In this document: positions 16,167 through 25,128 of the stretch, piece after piece | Position numbering within the stretch: the first letter of the stretch is position 1 | How the letters are laid out: each line of letters starts with the position of its first letter | From: Clostridia bacterium | GTDB lineage: Bacteria; Bacillota; Clostridia; Christensenellales; Aristaeellaceae | Direction of reading: 5' to 3' | Assembly (NCBI GenBank): GCA_017509255.1 | Contig: JAFWQA010000002.1 | Location: forward strand, 62,001 to 126,000 | Length of the DNA stretch: 64,000 bases | Made by a program: the position numbers and the translations under genes | The notes under the pieces: model-generated | Told to the model about the DNA's origin: nothing | Database searches by the model: none | Seen by the model: the letters and a program-made list of their open reading frames with translations, nothing else

Positions 16167-17045
16167 TCAGGTGTCCTCTTCCGGATCCCACGCGCTGGCA
16201 AAATACACGATATCCGGGATCAGGCGCTGCTCCTTGTCGGTCAGGTGATTCCGGCGATTGCCCATAAAGATCAGGCGGCTGGAATTACCGCCGTCCAGAT
16301 TGTATGCCTGCTGAATACCGCCGAAGGACTGCAGGAAGCGGGCAAAGGTATCCACTTCCATGCCCCATTCGGCAACCGTGATCACCATGTATTCCAGCGG
16401 GCCGGTCTGGCAGATGGCGATGCGCTGCTCCCCTTTGTTGGGGGCGGAGCGGGGCTGGGCCTTTGCCAGATCCACCACGATCTCGCCGTCCCGGATCAGC
16501 GCCGGGCCGAAGCAGAGCGCGTTGACGACTTTCTTTCCGTCAATGACGGTCTTGTCCATTTCCTCCGGCTTTTCCTCCGCCAGGATGATGTGGAAATCCC
16601 CGTCCTCGTCGATCAGAAGCAGATCCTGACCGGCCCTCATGGCCTCACTGAAGACCTGCCCCTGACGGAGCGTATAACGCCCGGGTTCTCCCCAGTAGTA
16701 ATCGCCGTTGACCGCGACGACGGCGTTGACCCGGCGGGCCAGGGTCTCCGCCTTGCCGAGCCCCTTCCGCTTGTCAAAGCCGTTCACGGACTGCGTGCGG
16801 AGCTGGCTGCCGTTGGCGATCCTGACCTTCACGGCCCAATAGGTGATCTTGTATTCGGCGTTGTTGAGCGTGTCCTTGAAATAGATCGCATGGATGGACG
16901 GATCCTCATACTCCTCCGCGTCCGAGGGGTAGGCGCCCGCGGGCTTCATTCCGGCTGAAAAGTCCATCGGCAGGACGACCGTCTCCGCCTGCGCGGCGGA
17001 AATGCCGAGCAGCAGGCAAAGCAATAAGGAAAGGATCTTTTTCAT
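16167..17045 (-). CDS. Secreted phosphodiester glycosidase (NAGPA) family protein
   Basis: A 292-residue exported protein. The signal peptide MKKILSLLLCLLLGISAAQA ends in AQA-ET. The NAGPA (DUF2233) domain covers about residues 80-285, with VNAVVAVNGDYYW, LIRDGEIV and the active-site block AYNLDGGNSS near residue 258. The family cleaves sugar-1-phosphodiesters or related exopolysaccharide bonds, so this one probably acts on a cell-surface polymer. The ATG overlaps the stop of the Lgt-like gene by 4 bases, so the two are coupled. A longer in-frame reading upstream is a shadow of that gene. Confidence 0.92.
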   Translation of the reverse strand: MKKILSLLLCLLLGISAAQAETVVLPMDFSAGMKPAGAYPSDAEEYEDPSIHAIYFKDTLNNAEYKITYWAVKVRIANGSQLRTQSVNGFDKRKGLGKAETLARRVNAVVAVNGDYYWGEPGRYTLRQGQVFSEAMRAGQDLLLIDEDGDFHIILAEEKPEEMDKTVIDGKKVVNALCFGPALIRDGEIVVDLAKAQPRSAPNKGEQRIAICQTGPLEYMVITVAEWGMEVDTFARFLQSFGGIQQAYNLDGGNSSRLIFMGNRRNHLTDKEQRLIPDIVYFASAWDPEEDT

Positions 17046-17989
17046 GCGCGCACCTCCGTGCCCTCCGCACGGAGCAGACGGCGGAATCCTGTGATCTCTG
17101 CGACAGCCAGAAGGAGCTGGCCGAAGGCCATCAGGCCGTAGCAGGCTGTCAGGTCCATGAACTGCAGGAAAGCGATCTTCCCGTCCATGGCAAATTCGGA
17201 AAGGATAAAGATACCGGCGCTGAGCAGGGCCATGGCGGCGGGGACCCAGCGGAAGCGCTGTCCCCGGGCACGGACGCCGTAAAGGATCAGGATGACGAAC
17301 ATGGCGATCATGCAGGCGAGCTGCTCCGCGCGGATAAAGGTATAGATCATCATGCTGCCGCTGAGCATGTTTTCCAGCAGGATCTGCGGCAGGCACATCC
17401 AGAAGGCGGAACGGAGGAAGCGGTGCTTCCTGAAACGCAGGGCAGACAGCAGCGCGACCAGCAGGAGGAAGGCGCCCTCCGCCATGAAGACGGCCTGATA
17501 CCACTCCGTCCAGTCCTCACTGAACCGGAAGCCGACGGAAAGGGGAAAGAAGCAGAGGGCCTCGTTTTCCACATAGGCGCCGGTCCCGAGCATGCCCAGG
17601 AAGTATTCCCCGAAGCGGGCCAGCGCAGCCAGAAGAAGCCCGAAGGGAGCGAAGGTGTTCAGCACGTCCGCGGGCTTCTGAGAAAACAGCTTTGCCGTCA
17701 GCGCCATGCCGGCGCAGACGCCGGCCGCACCGCCGAAAAAGCTGAAGCTTTCCGGAGCGGTATCGGTCAGGTAGCTGAGCCACCCGCTTTCCGCTATGAT
17801 GAAATCGAGCCGGAAAAGATAATACAGGAGCTTGGAACAGACGGCACCGAAAAAAACACTGAGCAGAAGCCCGGTGAAGGTGAAAGCGGGTTTCCGGGGA
17901 ATGCCTTTCGCAAATAAAAGAAACAGACCGAAGCTGATGAGACAGCTGCCGGCCATCCAGAAAAGATAAGCGGATGCGTTGATCTCCAT
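17042..17989 (-). CDS. Lgt-like (prolipoprotein diacylglyceryl transferase family) membrane protein
   Basis: A 315-residue integral membrane protein with about eight TM helices. SFSFFGGAAGVCAGMALTAKL and APFGLLLAALARFGEYFLGML match the Lgt core (GLSFYGG and the arginine-containing GRxGNF region; here ARFGEYF). True Lgt transfers diacylglycerol to lipoprotein Cys; here several catalytic positions look altered, so it may modify another substrate. It is coupled by a 4-base overlap to a secreted phosphodiester glycosidase, which suggests envelope polymer or lipid modification. The link is inference. Confidence 0.6.
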   Translation of the reverse strand: MEINASAYLFWMAGSCLISFGLFLLFAKGIPRKPAFTFTGLLLSVFFGAVCSKLLYYLFRLDFIIAESGWLSYLTDTAPESFSFFGGAAGVCAGMALTAKLFSQKPADVLNTFAPFGLLLAALARFGEYFLGMLGTGAYVENEALCFFPLSVGFRFSEDWTEWYQAVFMAEGAFLLLVALLSALRFRKHRFLRSAFWMCLPQILLENMLSGSMMIYTFIRAEQLACMIAMFVILILYGVRARGQRFRWVPAAMALLSAGIFILSEFAMDGKIAFLQFMDLTACYGLMAFGQLLLAVAEITGFRRLLRAEGTEVRA

Positions 17990-18091
17990 GGACAGACTCC
18001 TCAGGCGGCATCAGCGCCGCGCAAAAGCATTATATAATACTTTTCCGGGAATGAAAAGAAGCAAGTTTCCCTGCCGCGGGGCAAAAAGAAA

Positions 18092-18121
18092 AAGCCGGGA
18101 AGGAAGAAGACTTCCCGGCTT
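18092..18121 (-). terminator. Intrinsic terminator of the TetR gene
   Basis: AAGCCGGGAAG (18092-18102), loop of 8, CTTCCCGGCTT (18111-18121). On the minus strand it is followed by TTTCTTTTTG. Confidence 0.85.
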
Positions 18122-18174
18122 CGCCGGCGAGGCCGCCGGCTGTGAAAGGAGAGACCCATGAAAAGGTGGGGAAA

Positions 18175-18783
18175 TCACAATTTCAGCAGCGCCTGCCAGC
18201 TGGGACGGAAAAAGTTTTCCAGCGTCAGGGCGAAATGCAGGGCTTCATCATAGGTAAAATCCTGGCGTACGATGTCAAAGAAGGCGTTCAGCTGTGCCCT
18301 GAGAAGGATCATTACCTCCCGGAGCACGAGATCCTTGTTGACCTCACCGCTGCTTTTTGCTTTTTCCAGGAAGGCTTCGGTATCCTTCTGAAAAAACTCC
18401 ACCAGCTGATCTGGGTAATTGCTGTAACGCGTATCGGCGGAGCAGCAGATCAGCAGCTTGAAGGCGTCGTAGTGCGAATAGACGTACTGCACGATCCAGA
18501 CGAAGGCACCGGCGTCCGCTTCCCACATGGCGGAGGGGCCGCCGGCCTGCATCGCGGAGGCAGCCCGTTCCCTGCGCTTTTCGTAAACGGGCTTCAGCGC
18601 CGTGGTGGCCGGCTCGACGAGGGCGTCAAAAAGCGCCTCTTTATTGGAAAAATGACGGTACAGCTTGATCGGGGTAATGCCGACCTTGCTTGCAATAGAA
18701 CGCATCGATACGCCCCGGAAGCCTTTTGCCAGCATTTCCCCGGCTGCCGTGATCAGGATCTGGTTCCGTGTACTGTTATCCAC
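18175..18783 (-). CDS. TetR-family transcriptional regulator
   Basis: A 202-residue regulator starting MDNSTRNQILITAAGEMLAK. The helix-turn-helix is SMRSIASKVGITPIKLYRHF (residues 26-45), followed by SNKEALFDALVEP. The C-terminal half is a TetR ligand domain with several aromatic and Cys residues (YDAFKLLICC). It stands alone between two terminators with a near-consensus promoter, so it may be autoregulated. The EamA exporter immediately upstream of its promoter is a possible target. Confidence 0.92.
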   Translation of the reverse strand: MDNSTRNQILITAAGEMLAKGFRGVSMRSIASKVGITPIKLYRHFSNKEALFDALVEPATTALKPVYEKRRERAASAMQAGGPSAMWEADAGAFVWIVQYVYSHYDAFKLLICCSADTRYSNYPDQLVEFFQKDTEAFLEKAKSSGEVNKDLVLREVMILLRAQLNAFFDIVRQDFTYDEALHFALTLENFFRPSWQALLKL

Positions 18784-18855
18784 TGTCTGCTCAACTCCGT
18801 TTCAAACATTACCTGGGAGTACTGAGACGGTAAAGATCGTTCTGATGATGTAATA

Positions 18856-18884
18856 ATTATAAAGGTCCGCACAAAGTGTGTCAA
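18856..18884 (-). promoter_or_regulatory. Promoter of the TetR gene
   Basis: On the minus strand: TTGACA (18884-18879), 17 bases, TATAAT (18861-18856). Both boxes are perfect consensus. Confidence 0.92.
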
Positions 18885-18953
18885 TCGAACGGAAGTTGTA
18901 TCCGTTTTTTGCTTTTTGCACCGAAAAGCCGCCATTTTACAGGGGTTCTCACG

Positions 18954-18980
18954 AAAAAAAGGAGCGCGGCGCGCTCCTTT
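18954..18980 (-). terminator. Intrinsic terminator of the EamA gene
   Basis: AAAGGAGCGC (18958-18967), loop GGC, GCGCTCCTTT (18971-18980). On the minus strand the stem is followed by a run of T. Confidence 0.85.
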
Positions 18981-19014
18981 GTCAGGTTTTGTCAGGTGTC
19001 TGTGGGGGCGAAAT

Positions 19015-19917
19015 TTACGTATTATCCCCCTGTAATCGTTTCCTTCCGGCTGTCCGCAGGTTATAGAAGAGGATGGCGGAAAGAACGATGCCGGCCGCGG
19101 CCAGGGACAGCGGCGTGAGCATTTCATGATAGAAAACCGCCACGAGGACCGGGTTCAGGACCGGCTCGATGCCGGAGATGAGGCTGGCGGTGACCGGCGG
19201 CGTACGCTTGATGCCGAAGGAGAAGAAGACGTGCCCGAGGGCCTGCTGCAGAAGTCCGAGGCCGAGCACGGAAAGAAGCGTCTCCGCGGAGGAACCGGCG
19301 ATATCCGTTCTCAGCAGGGAAGGCAGGCCGATCAGGGACGCGGCGGCATAGGACAGCAGGATGGAGGTAAAGGGATCAGAATCCTCCCTGCTGTTCCAGA
19401 TAAAGAAGACGGCGTAGGCCAGGCCGGAGATGAGCGCGAGAAGGTTCCCGGCCATATTGCCGACGGACAGGCCGTCCACAAAGAAGAGCACGATGCCGAT
19501 GAGCGTCACGGCGCAGGTCCCGATTTCCAGCCGGGACGGCCGCTGACGGAAAAAGAGCAGCATGATCAGGATCACGAACACCGGCATGGTGAACTGCAGC
19601 ACGATCGTGTTCCCGGCGGTGGTCAGCTTGTTGGCCAGCGCGAAAAGCGTATTGGTCACCGTGATGGCAGCCGCCGCGGTCAGGACGGTTCCGTTGATCC
19701 GGAAACGGTGCCGGCGGATCAGCAGGTAAACCAGGAGCGCGGCGCCGGACAGCAGGGAGCGGGCGGCGCTGATGGCCAGCGCGTCCCACGGAATGATCTT
19801 GAAGAAAAGCCCGCCGGTGGCGAACAGGATCGCTGAAAGGAAAACGGACAGGACGGGAAGGGAGGAACGGCCGGAGGATCTGATAGCAATCATCTCATTT
19901 CTGCCCGTGAACGGCAC
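19015..19917 (-). CDS. EamA-family (DMT) exporter
   Basis: A 300-residue membrane protein with ten TM helices in two EamA repeats of five. The first repeat begins LSVFLSAILFATGGLFFKI, and the second is around GNLLALISGLAYAVFFIW. The region ISGIEPVLNPVLVAVFY is the usual EamA end motif. The family exports amino acids, nucleosides or other metabolites. The start is GTG at 19917; an ATG at 19893 (MIAIRSS) is an equal alternative, since neither has a clear ribosome site. Confidence 0.9.
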   Translation of the reverse strand: MPFTGRNEMIAIRSSGRSSLPVLSVFLSAILFATGGLFFKIIPWDALAISAARSLLSGAALLVYLLIRRHRFRINGTVLTAAAAITVTNTLFALANKLTTAGNTIVLQFTMPVFVILIMLLFFRQRPSRLEIGTCAVTLIGIVLFFVDGLSVGNMAGNLLALISGLAYAVFFIWNSREDSDPFTSILLSYAAASLIGLPSLLRTDIAGSSAETLLSVLGLGLLQQALGHVFFSFGIKRTPPVTASLISGIEPVLNPVLVAVFYHEMLTPLSLAAAGIVLSAILFYNLRTAGRKRLQGDNT

Positions 19918-19956
19918 AGAGTCGGGTCCGAAGCAAAAGCTCCGGAAGGCAGGCGG

Positions 19957-21330
19957 TCACCTGTCGGCGATCAGCCGGCGCCGGGTCATCCAGGAGCCTT
20001 TTTTGTAATAGATCAGCAGCACGATGCTGGTGAGCGTCCAGGAAGCCACATAGGAGAGGCACAGGGACAGCAGCGTGCCGAAATGCGCGAAGACGGTGAC
20101 CATCCAGATGACCCGGAAGAGACAGATGCCCAGGCCGATGATGATCACCGGGCGGACGGCGTCACCGGCGCCGCGGAGCACGGCGGACAGCACCTCCACC
20201 AGCACCCAGGTGAAGTAGTACGGGACGAAATAGGACATCATGGTATAGGTCATGTCGACCACCGCCTGATCCGGCGTCAGCACATGCAGGAGGGGGATAG
20301 CGGTGAGCATCAGCGCGGCGCTGATCACCAGCGTCATTCCCGTGGCGATCGCCAGCCCCTGGCGGACGCAGAGCCTGACCCGGTCCGTGCGCCCGGCTCC
20401 CTGATTCTGCGCTATGAAGCCGGTGATGGCGGCACCCAGCGCGTTGCTGACCGCCCAGTAAAGCCCGTCTGTCTTGGAGGTCATCGCCCAGGACGCCACA
20501 GCGACCGTGCCCAGGGAGTTTACGGCGACCTGGATGATCATGTTGGACACGCTGTACATGGAGGACTGCAGTCCGGCCGGCACGCCGAGCCGGAGCATGT
20601 TCGTCAGATAAACGCGCCTCAGGCCCAGGTCCCGGAGACCGACCCGGTATTCCTCGTCCCCGCGCGTGAGCTTCAGGGTGAGCAGGGCCATGTTGGCGAT
20701 CTGCGACAGGACCGTGGCCACGGCGACGCCCGCGACGCCCCAGCCGAACAGGACCACGAAAACGACGTCCAGAACGATGTTCAGCACGCAGCCGACGATC
20801 ATGTACAGGAAGGGATGGAAGGAATCGCCGACCGCCCGCAGGATGCCGGACTCCATGTTCAGCACCATCATGAACGGGACCCCGAAGAAATAGATCCGCA
20901 GGTACAGCGTGGCGTTCTCCAGGGTTTCGGCGGGCGTATCCAGCAGCCGCAGCATCCACGGGGACGCGGCCAGCCCGAAGGCGGCCAGGACGGCTCCGAA
21001 CAGCGCCATAGCCGTGACGGAGGTGCCGATAACGGCGCGCAGGTCGTCGCGCCGGCCGGCTCCGAAAATCTGGCCGACGATCACGGAGGCGCCCGCGGTC
21101 ATAGCGACAAAGAAACCCACCAGCACGTTGATGATCTGCGCGGAGCTCCCGCCGACGGCGGCCAGCGCGTTGGTGCCGACAAAGCGCCCGACGATCAGCC
21201 CGTCCACGGTGTTGTAGAGCTGCTGGATGATCGTTCCGGCCGCGATGGGCAGGAAGAAGATCAGCAGCTTTTTCCATACGGTGCCGGTGGTCAGGTCTTT
21301 CCTGCTGCCTTTATTTTCCATTGCATTCAA
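19957..21330 (-). CDS. MATE-family efflux transporter
   Basis: A 457-residue protein with 12 TM helices. IFFLPIAAGTIIQQLYNTVDGLIVGRFVG is the family N-terminal block (here split for brevity: LPIAAGTIIQQLYNTVDG, then LIVGRFVGTNALAAVG). MESGILRAVGDSFHPF and the second-half counterpart RGAGDAVRPVI are typical of DinF/NorM-like MATE proteins. It exports drugs or metabolites by Na+ or H+ antiport. Its 5' end overlaps the cytidylate-kinase-like gene by up to 20 bases; starting at the second Met (21321) leaves an 11-base overlap. The two are probably cotranscribed. Confidence 0.93.
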   Translation of the reverse strand: MNAMENKGSRKDLTTGTVWKKLLIFFLPIAAGTIIQQLYNTVDGLIVGRFVGTNALAAVGGSSAQIINVLVGFFVAMTAGASVIVGQIFGAGRRDDLRAVIGTSVTAMALFGAVLAAFGLAASPWMLRLLDTPAETLENATLYLRIYFFGVPFMMVLNMESGILRAVGDSFHPFLYMIVGCVLNIVLDVVFVVLFGWGVAGVAVATVLSQIANMALLTLKLTRGDEEYRVGLRDLGLRRVYLTNMLRLGVPAGLQSSMYSVSNMIIQVAVNSLGTVAVASWAMTSKTDGLYWAVSNALGAAITGFIAQNQGAGRTDRVRLCVRQGLAIATGMTLVISAALMLTAIPLLHVLTPDQAVVDMTYTMMSYFVPYYFTWVLVEVLSAVLRGAGDAVRPVIIIGLGICLFRVIWMVTVFAHFGTLLSLCLSYVASWTLTSIVLLIYYKKGSWMTRRRLIADR

Positions 21331-21943
21331 ACCAGCGGCGGGAGAAATCCGCCACCGCCTCCGTCAGCTTTTTGATGTCCCAGCGCGCGGTATTGACGGT
21401 CAGGTCAAAAGATCCGGCGTCCCCGAAGTCTTTGCCGGTCAGGATCTCCCGGGTCTGGCGCCGGTTCCGGTCGATCCGGCGGATGTTCCGCAGAATGGCC
21501 TTTTCCGTCAGGCGCTCTTCCTCCGGCTGCTTTTCCTCGTGCTTCATGCACCGCTCCAGGCGGAAGGAAAGGTCAGCGCATACAAAGATCCGGAAGGGCT
21601 GTTCCTCCTGCAGGATCACGTCCGCGTCCCGGCCGACGATGATGCAGTCGTTTCCGGCTTTGGCGATCTCCCGGATCACCTTCCGCTCCTGCACCAGCAG
21701 CTCCGTCCGGTGCCCGGGCTGGCCCAGGGGCTGGTGAAAGCTGTTCCGGTAGGTCAGCTGGTAGTTGTGCCAGCCGTGGCGGCTCAGCACCCGGTGTACA
21801 TAATCCTCGTCCATGCCCTGCTCCCGGGCGACGGCTTCAATGATCTCCCGGTCATAGTAATCCCAGCCGAGTATGTCCGAGAGCCTTTTGCCCAGCTCCC
21901 GGCCCCCGCTGCCGAACTGCCTGCTGATCGTGATCAAGCGCAT
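21311..21943 (-). CDS. Cytidylate kinase-like family protein
   Basis: A 210-residue P-loop protein. It begins MRLITISRQFGSGGRELGK, where GSGGRELGK is the modified P-loop of the cytidylate-kinase-2 group, followed by YYDREIIEAVA and CIIVGRDADVIL. The LID-like region carries RIDRNRRQTREI. Members phosphorylate an unknown small molecule; they are not the essential CMP kinase. It overlaps the MATE gene, and a TATAAT is visible about 30 bases upstream of the ATG. Confidence 0.88.
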   Translation of the reverse strand: MRLITISRQFGSGGRELGKRLSDILGWDYYDREIIEAVAREQGMDEDYVHRVLSRHGWHNYQLTYRNSFHQPLGQPGHRTELLVQERKVIREIAKAGNDCIIVGRDADVILQEEQPFRIFVCADLSFRLERCMKHEEKQPEEERLTEKAILRNIRRIDRNRRQTREILTGKDFGDAGSFDLTVNTARWDIKKLTEAVADFSRRWFECNGK

Positions 21944-22154
21944 AGAGGCGACCCCCGTTCCGTATTATATTCCGCGTATATCATAGGCCCGGAAAAGGGG
22001 AAAAGCAACAAAAAACTCTGTGCCGCCGGCATGCGGACGGCCGGCCGGAACGCGCTCCCGGGTATCCTGTATACAGAGATAAAACTGTCACGGATTTCAG
22101 GTCAAAATGACATACTATGTAATAATACTGTGATGTATTTTCAACAGGACTGCG

Positions 22155-22160
22155 TATAAT
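22155..22160 (+). promoter_or_regulatory. Promoter (-10) of the phn-type operon
   Basis: TATAAT at 22155-22160, with no good -35 box, about 55 bases before the PhnD-like start. The preceding 80 bases hold several short dyads (for example GTCA AAA TGAC at 22101-22111), which suggests an activator or repressor site. Confidence 0.55.
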
Positions 22161-22215
22161 ATAAAAATATACGAAAGGATCCGAAGGGATCACTATGACG
22201 CAAGGAGTGAAAAAA

Positions 22216-23259
22216 ATGAAGAAACTGGTTGCACTTTTCCTCGCCCTGGTTCTGGCTGTAGGCTGCAGCGCCGCGCTGGCGGAAAACATCAAAATGGATA
22301 AGCTGACCCTGGAATTCGTTCCCTCCAAGGACGCGGACGTGATCATCACCGGCACCAAGAACCTGCCTGACCTGCTGAAGGCCGAGATGGCCAATCAGGG
22401 CTACGATATCGGCGAAGTGGAAATCACCGTGGGCACCAACTACAACGCCACCGGTGAAGCGATGGGCGCAGGCTCCATCGACGTGGGCTGGCTGCCTGCC
22501 GGCACCTATGTCCTTTACAGCGACGAGACGGACGTCATCCTGACCTCCACCCGCGCGGGCCTGTCCAATGACAGCACCAACCCCGCCGACTGGAACGGCG
22601 ACGCCAACAAGACCACGGGCGACTCCTCCAACCAGGTTGGTTTCTACCGCGCCCTGATCTACGCGACCCCCTCCGCCTACGGCAAGGAGCTGGCCGCCAA
22701 GGTGAACGCCGGTGAGGCCCTGACCTGGGAAGACCTGAACAAGGCCAACTGGGAAGTCGGCAACAACTCCTCCTCCGCCGGATACATCTATCCGACCCTC
22801 TGGCTGATGGACAACTACGGCAAGAAGCTGTCCGACCTGGAGAACGTGGCTTTCGGCATCCAGTACGGCGACCAGTTCGCCCACGCCGCTTCCGAGACCG
22901 CGGACATCATCGTGTGCTACGCGGACGGCCGCCGCGACTATGAAGCCGCGTGGATGCTGCCCATCGGCGAGAACGATCCGACCGGCAAGGCCGGCATGGG
23001 CCGTAAAGACACCATCTGGAACGAGCTGAACGTCATCGGTGTGACCCCCGGCATCTACAATGACACCGTGGCGATCACCAAGGCGAAGCCCGAGATCTAC
23101 AACGATCAGTTCAAAGAAGCGATCCAGAACGCGCTGATCAACATCATCAACACCGATGAAGGCAAGGCGATCTTCTCCGTCTACAGCCATGAAGGCTACG
23201 TCAAGGCCGTGGACAGCGACTACGACGCGACCCGCAAGGCGCAGGAAGCCGTGAAGTAA
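22216..23259 (+). CDS. phnD: PhnD-like substrate-binding protein (phosphate/phosphite/phosphonate ABC transporter)
   Basis: A 347-residue exported binding protein. The signal sequence MKKLVALFLALVLAVGC contains a possible lipobox (AVGC), but an ALA-EN signal peptidase I site also fits. The mature part follows the PhnD fold: LEFVPSKDADVI, then ITVGTNYNATGEAMGAGSIDVGW. It captures an oxyanion, phosphonate or phosphate ester outside the cell. The start at 22216 is chosen for AAGGAG seven bases upstream; an ATG at 22195 lacks one. First gene of a five-gene operon; a hairpin after it probably lowers downstream expression. Confidence 0.9.
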   Translation: MKKLVALFLALVLAVGCSAALAENIKMDKLTLEFVPSKDADVIITGTKNLPDLLKAEMANQGYDIGEVEITVGTNYNATGEAMGAGSIDVGWLPAGTYVLYSDETDVILTSTRAGLSNDSTNPADWNGDANKTTGDSSNQVGFYRALIYATPSAYGKELAAKVNAGEALTWEDLNKANWEVGNNSSSAGYIYPTLWLMDNYGKKLSDLENVAFGIQYGDQFAHAASETADIIVCYADGRRDYEAAWMLPIGENDPTGKAGMGRKDTIWNELNVIGVTPGIYNDTVAITKAKPEIYNDQFKEAIQNALINIINTDEGKAIFSVYSHEGYVKAVDSDYDATRKAQEAVK

Positions 23260-23274
23260 ACGCTTTTTCATCCG

Positions 23275-23305
23275 GGCTGCCGTATGGCCGGGCTGTACGG
23301 CAGCC
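23275..23305 (+). terminator. Intercistronic hairpin/attenuator
   Basis: GGCTGCCGTA (23275-23284), loop of 11, TACGGCAGCC (23296-23305), then TGTTTTAT. It sits between the binding-protein gene and the ATPase gene, as expected for partial termination that favours the binding protein. Confidence 0.7.
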
Positions 23306-23378
23306 TGTTTTATGTCGGGGCATTTTCCGGCATCCGCCGGTTATCTCAGACGGCACAGCCGTAGAAGAGAGGTTTACC

Positions 23379-24137
23379 TTGATTGAATTCAAACATGTGA
23401 GCAAAACCTATCCCAACGGGACAAAGGGCCTGATCGACGTGAATCTGACCATTGAGCAGGGCGAGTTCGTCGCGATCATCGGCCTGAGCGGCGCGGGCAA
23501 GTCCACGCTGATCCGGACGATCAACCGTATGATCGACGTGACCGACGGCCAGCTGACCGTGGACGGAACCGACGTCATGACCCTGAAAGGAAAAAGCATG
23601 CGCCGCTTCCGCCGGAAGATCGGCATGATTTTCCAGTCCTTCAATCTGGTATCCCGTTCCACGGCCATCAAGAACGTGCTGACCTCCATGGTGCCGGACA
23701 TGCCGTGGTGGAAGGTGCTGCTGGGCATCTTTTCCAAGCAGCAGAAGCTCCACGCGCTGGAAGCACTGGACAAGGTGGGCATCCTGGACAAGGCCTACAC
23801 GCGGTGTGACCAGCTTTCCGGCGGCCAGCAGCAGCGTGTGGCGCTGGCCCGGACGCTGAACCAGACGCCCACCATCATCCTGGCGGACGAGCCTGTGGCG
23901 GCCCTGGACCCGGTGACGGCGCACCAGGTGATGGGCGACTTCAAGCGCATCAACGAGGAGATGAACATCACCATCCTCATCAACATCCACCACGTCGACC
24001 TGGCGCTGAAATACGCCACCCGGGTCATCGGTATCCGCGCGGGCGAGATCGTCTATGACGGGCCGACGGACCAGGTCACGCAGGAAGTGCTGGACTCCAT
24101 TTACAACGGCGCCTCCATCCCCACGGCGGGAGAATAA
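23379..24137 (+). CDS. phnC: PhnC-like ABC transporter ATP-binding protein
   Basis: A 252-residue ATPase. Walker A is GLSGAGKST (about residues 35-43), the signature is LSGGQQQRVALAR, and Walker B is TIILADEPVAALDP. The insert NLVSRSTAIKNVLTSMV is typical of PhnC. The start is TTG at 23379, with GAGAGG about 8 bases upstream; no ATG fits. It energises the two PhnE-like permeases that follow, the first after a gap of 12 bases. Confidence 0.93.
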   Translation: MIEFKHVSKTYPNGTKGLIDVNLTIEQGEFVAIIGLSGAGKSTLIRTINRMIDVTDGQLTVDGTDVMTLKGKSMRRFRRKIGMIFQSFNLVSRSTAIKNVLTSMVPDMPWWKVLLGIFSKQQKLHALEALDKVGILDKAYTRCDQLSGGQQQRVALARTLNQTPTIILADEPVAALDPVTAHQVMGDFKRINEEMNITILINIHHVDLALKYATRVIGIRAGEIVYDGPTDQVTQEVLDSIYNGASIPTAGE

Positions 24138-24149
24138 GGAGGAGCGGAG

Positions 24150-25115
24150 ATGAAGAAGAAAACGGAGGGGACCTACCGGGTCCCGCTCTTTGACCGGGTG
24201 TTCAGGCCGCAGACGGTCGTGCTCTCCAACGGGCATACCGTGCAGCGCCCCCGGTCCCGGATGCCGCTGATCGCTGCGGGCATCGTGCTGATGATCTGGC
24301 TGAGCATCCAGCTGACCGGCTTCGATCTGAGCATCATTGCCCGCCGGGGGCATCAGTTCACCGTGATCCTGAGCAAGATCTTCTCGCCGGACATTTTCAA
24401 TATCCAGGCGGGCACCTTTGAGAAGTTCGGCCTGGCACCGGAGAACGTGAACCTGCTGAGCGTCTTTGACGGCCGCTGGTGGCAGGCGCTGTGGTACACA
24501 ATGACGAACTCCTTCGCCTCCAACGTGTTCGGCCCGCTGTGGGATACGCTGCGCATGTCCGTGCTGGGCTCCTTTATCGGCGCGACGCTGGCGCTGCCCA
24601 TTGCCGTGGCGGCTTCCACGAACATCAACCGGAACCGTACGACCGTGCTGATCCTGCGGTTCCTGCTGAACATCGTCCGCACGCTGCCGACGCTGGTCAT
24701 CGCCAAGATCTTTGCCCTGATCTTCGGCCTGGGGACCTTTGCCGGAACGATGTCCATCCTGGTCTTCACGCTGGGTGTCATCTGCAAGATGATGTACGAA
24801 TCCATCGAGACCATCGACATGGGCGCCTTTGAGGCCATGGAATCCTTCGGCGCCACCAAGTTCCAGGGCTTCTGGTCCGCGAGCATGAAGCAGATCCTGC
24901 CCACGTACCTGAGCTACTGCCTGTACGCGCTGGAGATGAACGTGCGCGCCGCGTCCATCCTGGGCTACGTGGGCGCCGGCGGTCTGGGCCTGCTGATCGA
25001 CGAGCGGATCGGATGGCGGGATTACAACGGGCTGGGCACCGTGCTGCTGATGCTCTTCCTGCTGGTGGTCAGCATTGAGAGCCTGAGCCGGTTCCTGCGG
25101 AAGAAACTGAGTTAA
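24150..25115 (+). CDS. phnE: PhnE-like ABC transporter permease 1
   Basis: A 321-residue permease with about six TM helices. The coupling loop is EAMESFGATKFQGFWSAS, the EAA-like motif contacting the ATPase, and the C-terminus carries YVGAGGLGLLIDERI. The N-terminal 40 residues are basic and cytoplasmic. The first TM is near residues 48-68. It forms a heterodimer with the next permease. AGGAGCGGAG precedes the ATG. Confidence 0.92.
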   Translation: MKKKTEGTYRVPLFDRVFRPQTVVLSNGHTVQRPRSRMPLIAAGIVLMIWLSIQLTGFDLSIIARRGHQFTVILSKIFSPDIFNIQAGTFEKFGLAPENVNLLSVFDGRWWQALWYTMTNSFASNVFGPLWDTLRMSVLGSFIGATLALPIAVAASTNINRNRTTVLILRFLLNIVRTLPTLVIAKIFALIFGLGTFAGTMSILVFTLGVICKMMYESIETIDMGAFEAMESFGATKFQGFWSASMKQILPTYLSYCLYALEMNVRAASILGYVGAGGLGLLIDERIGWRDYNGLGTVLLMLFLLVVSIESLSRFLRKKLS

Positions 25116-25128
25116 GGAGGGCGGAGAG

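Noticed and set aside
20083-21375. Plus-strand open frame opposite the MATE gene
   Set aside because: Composition is that of an antisense shadow; the MATE protein is well supported.
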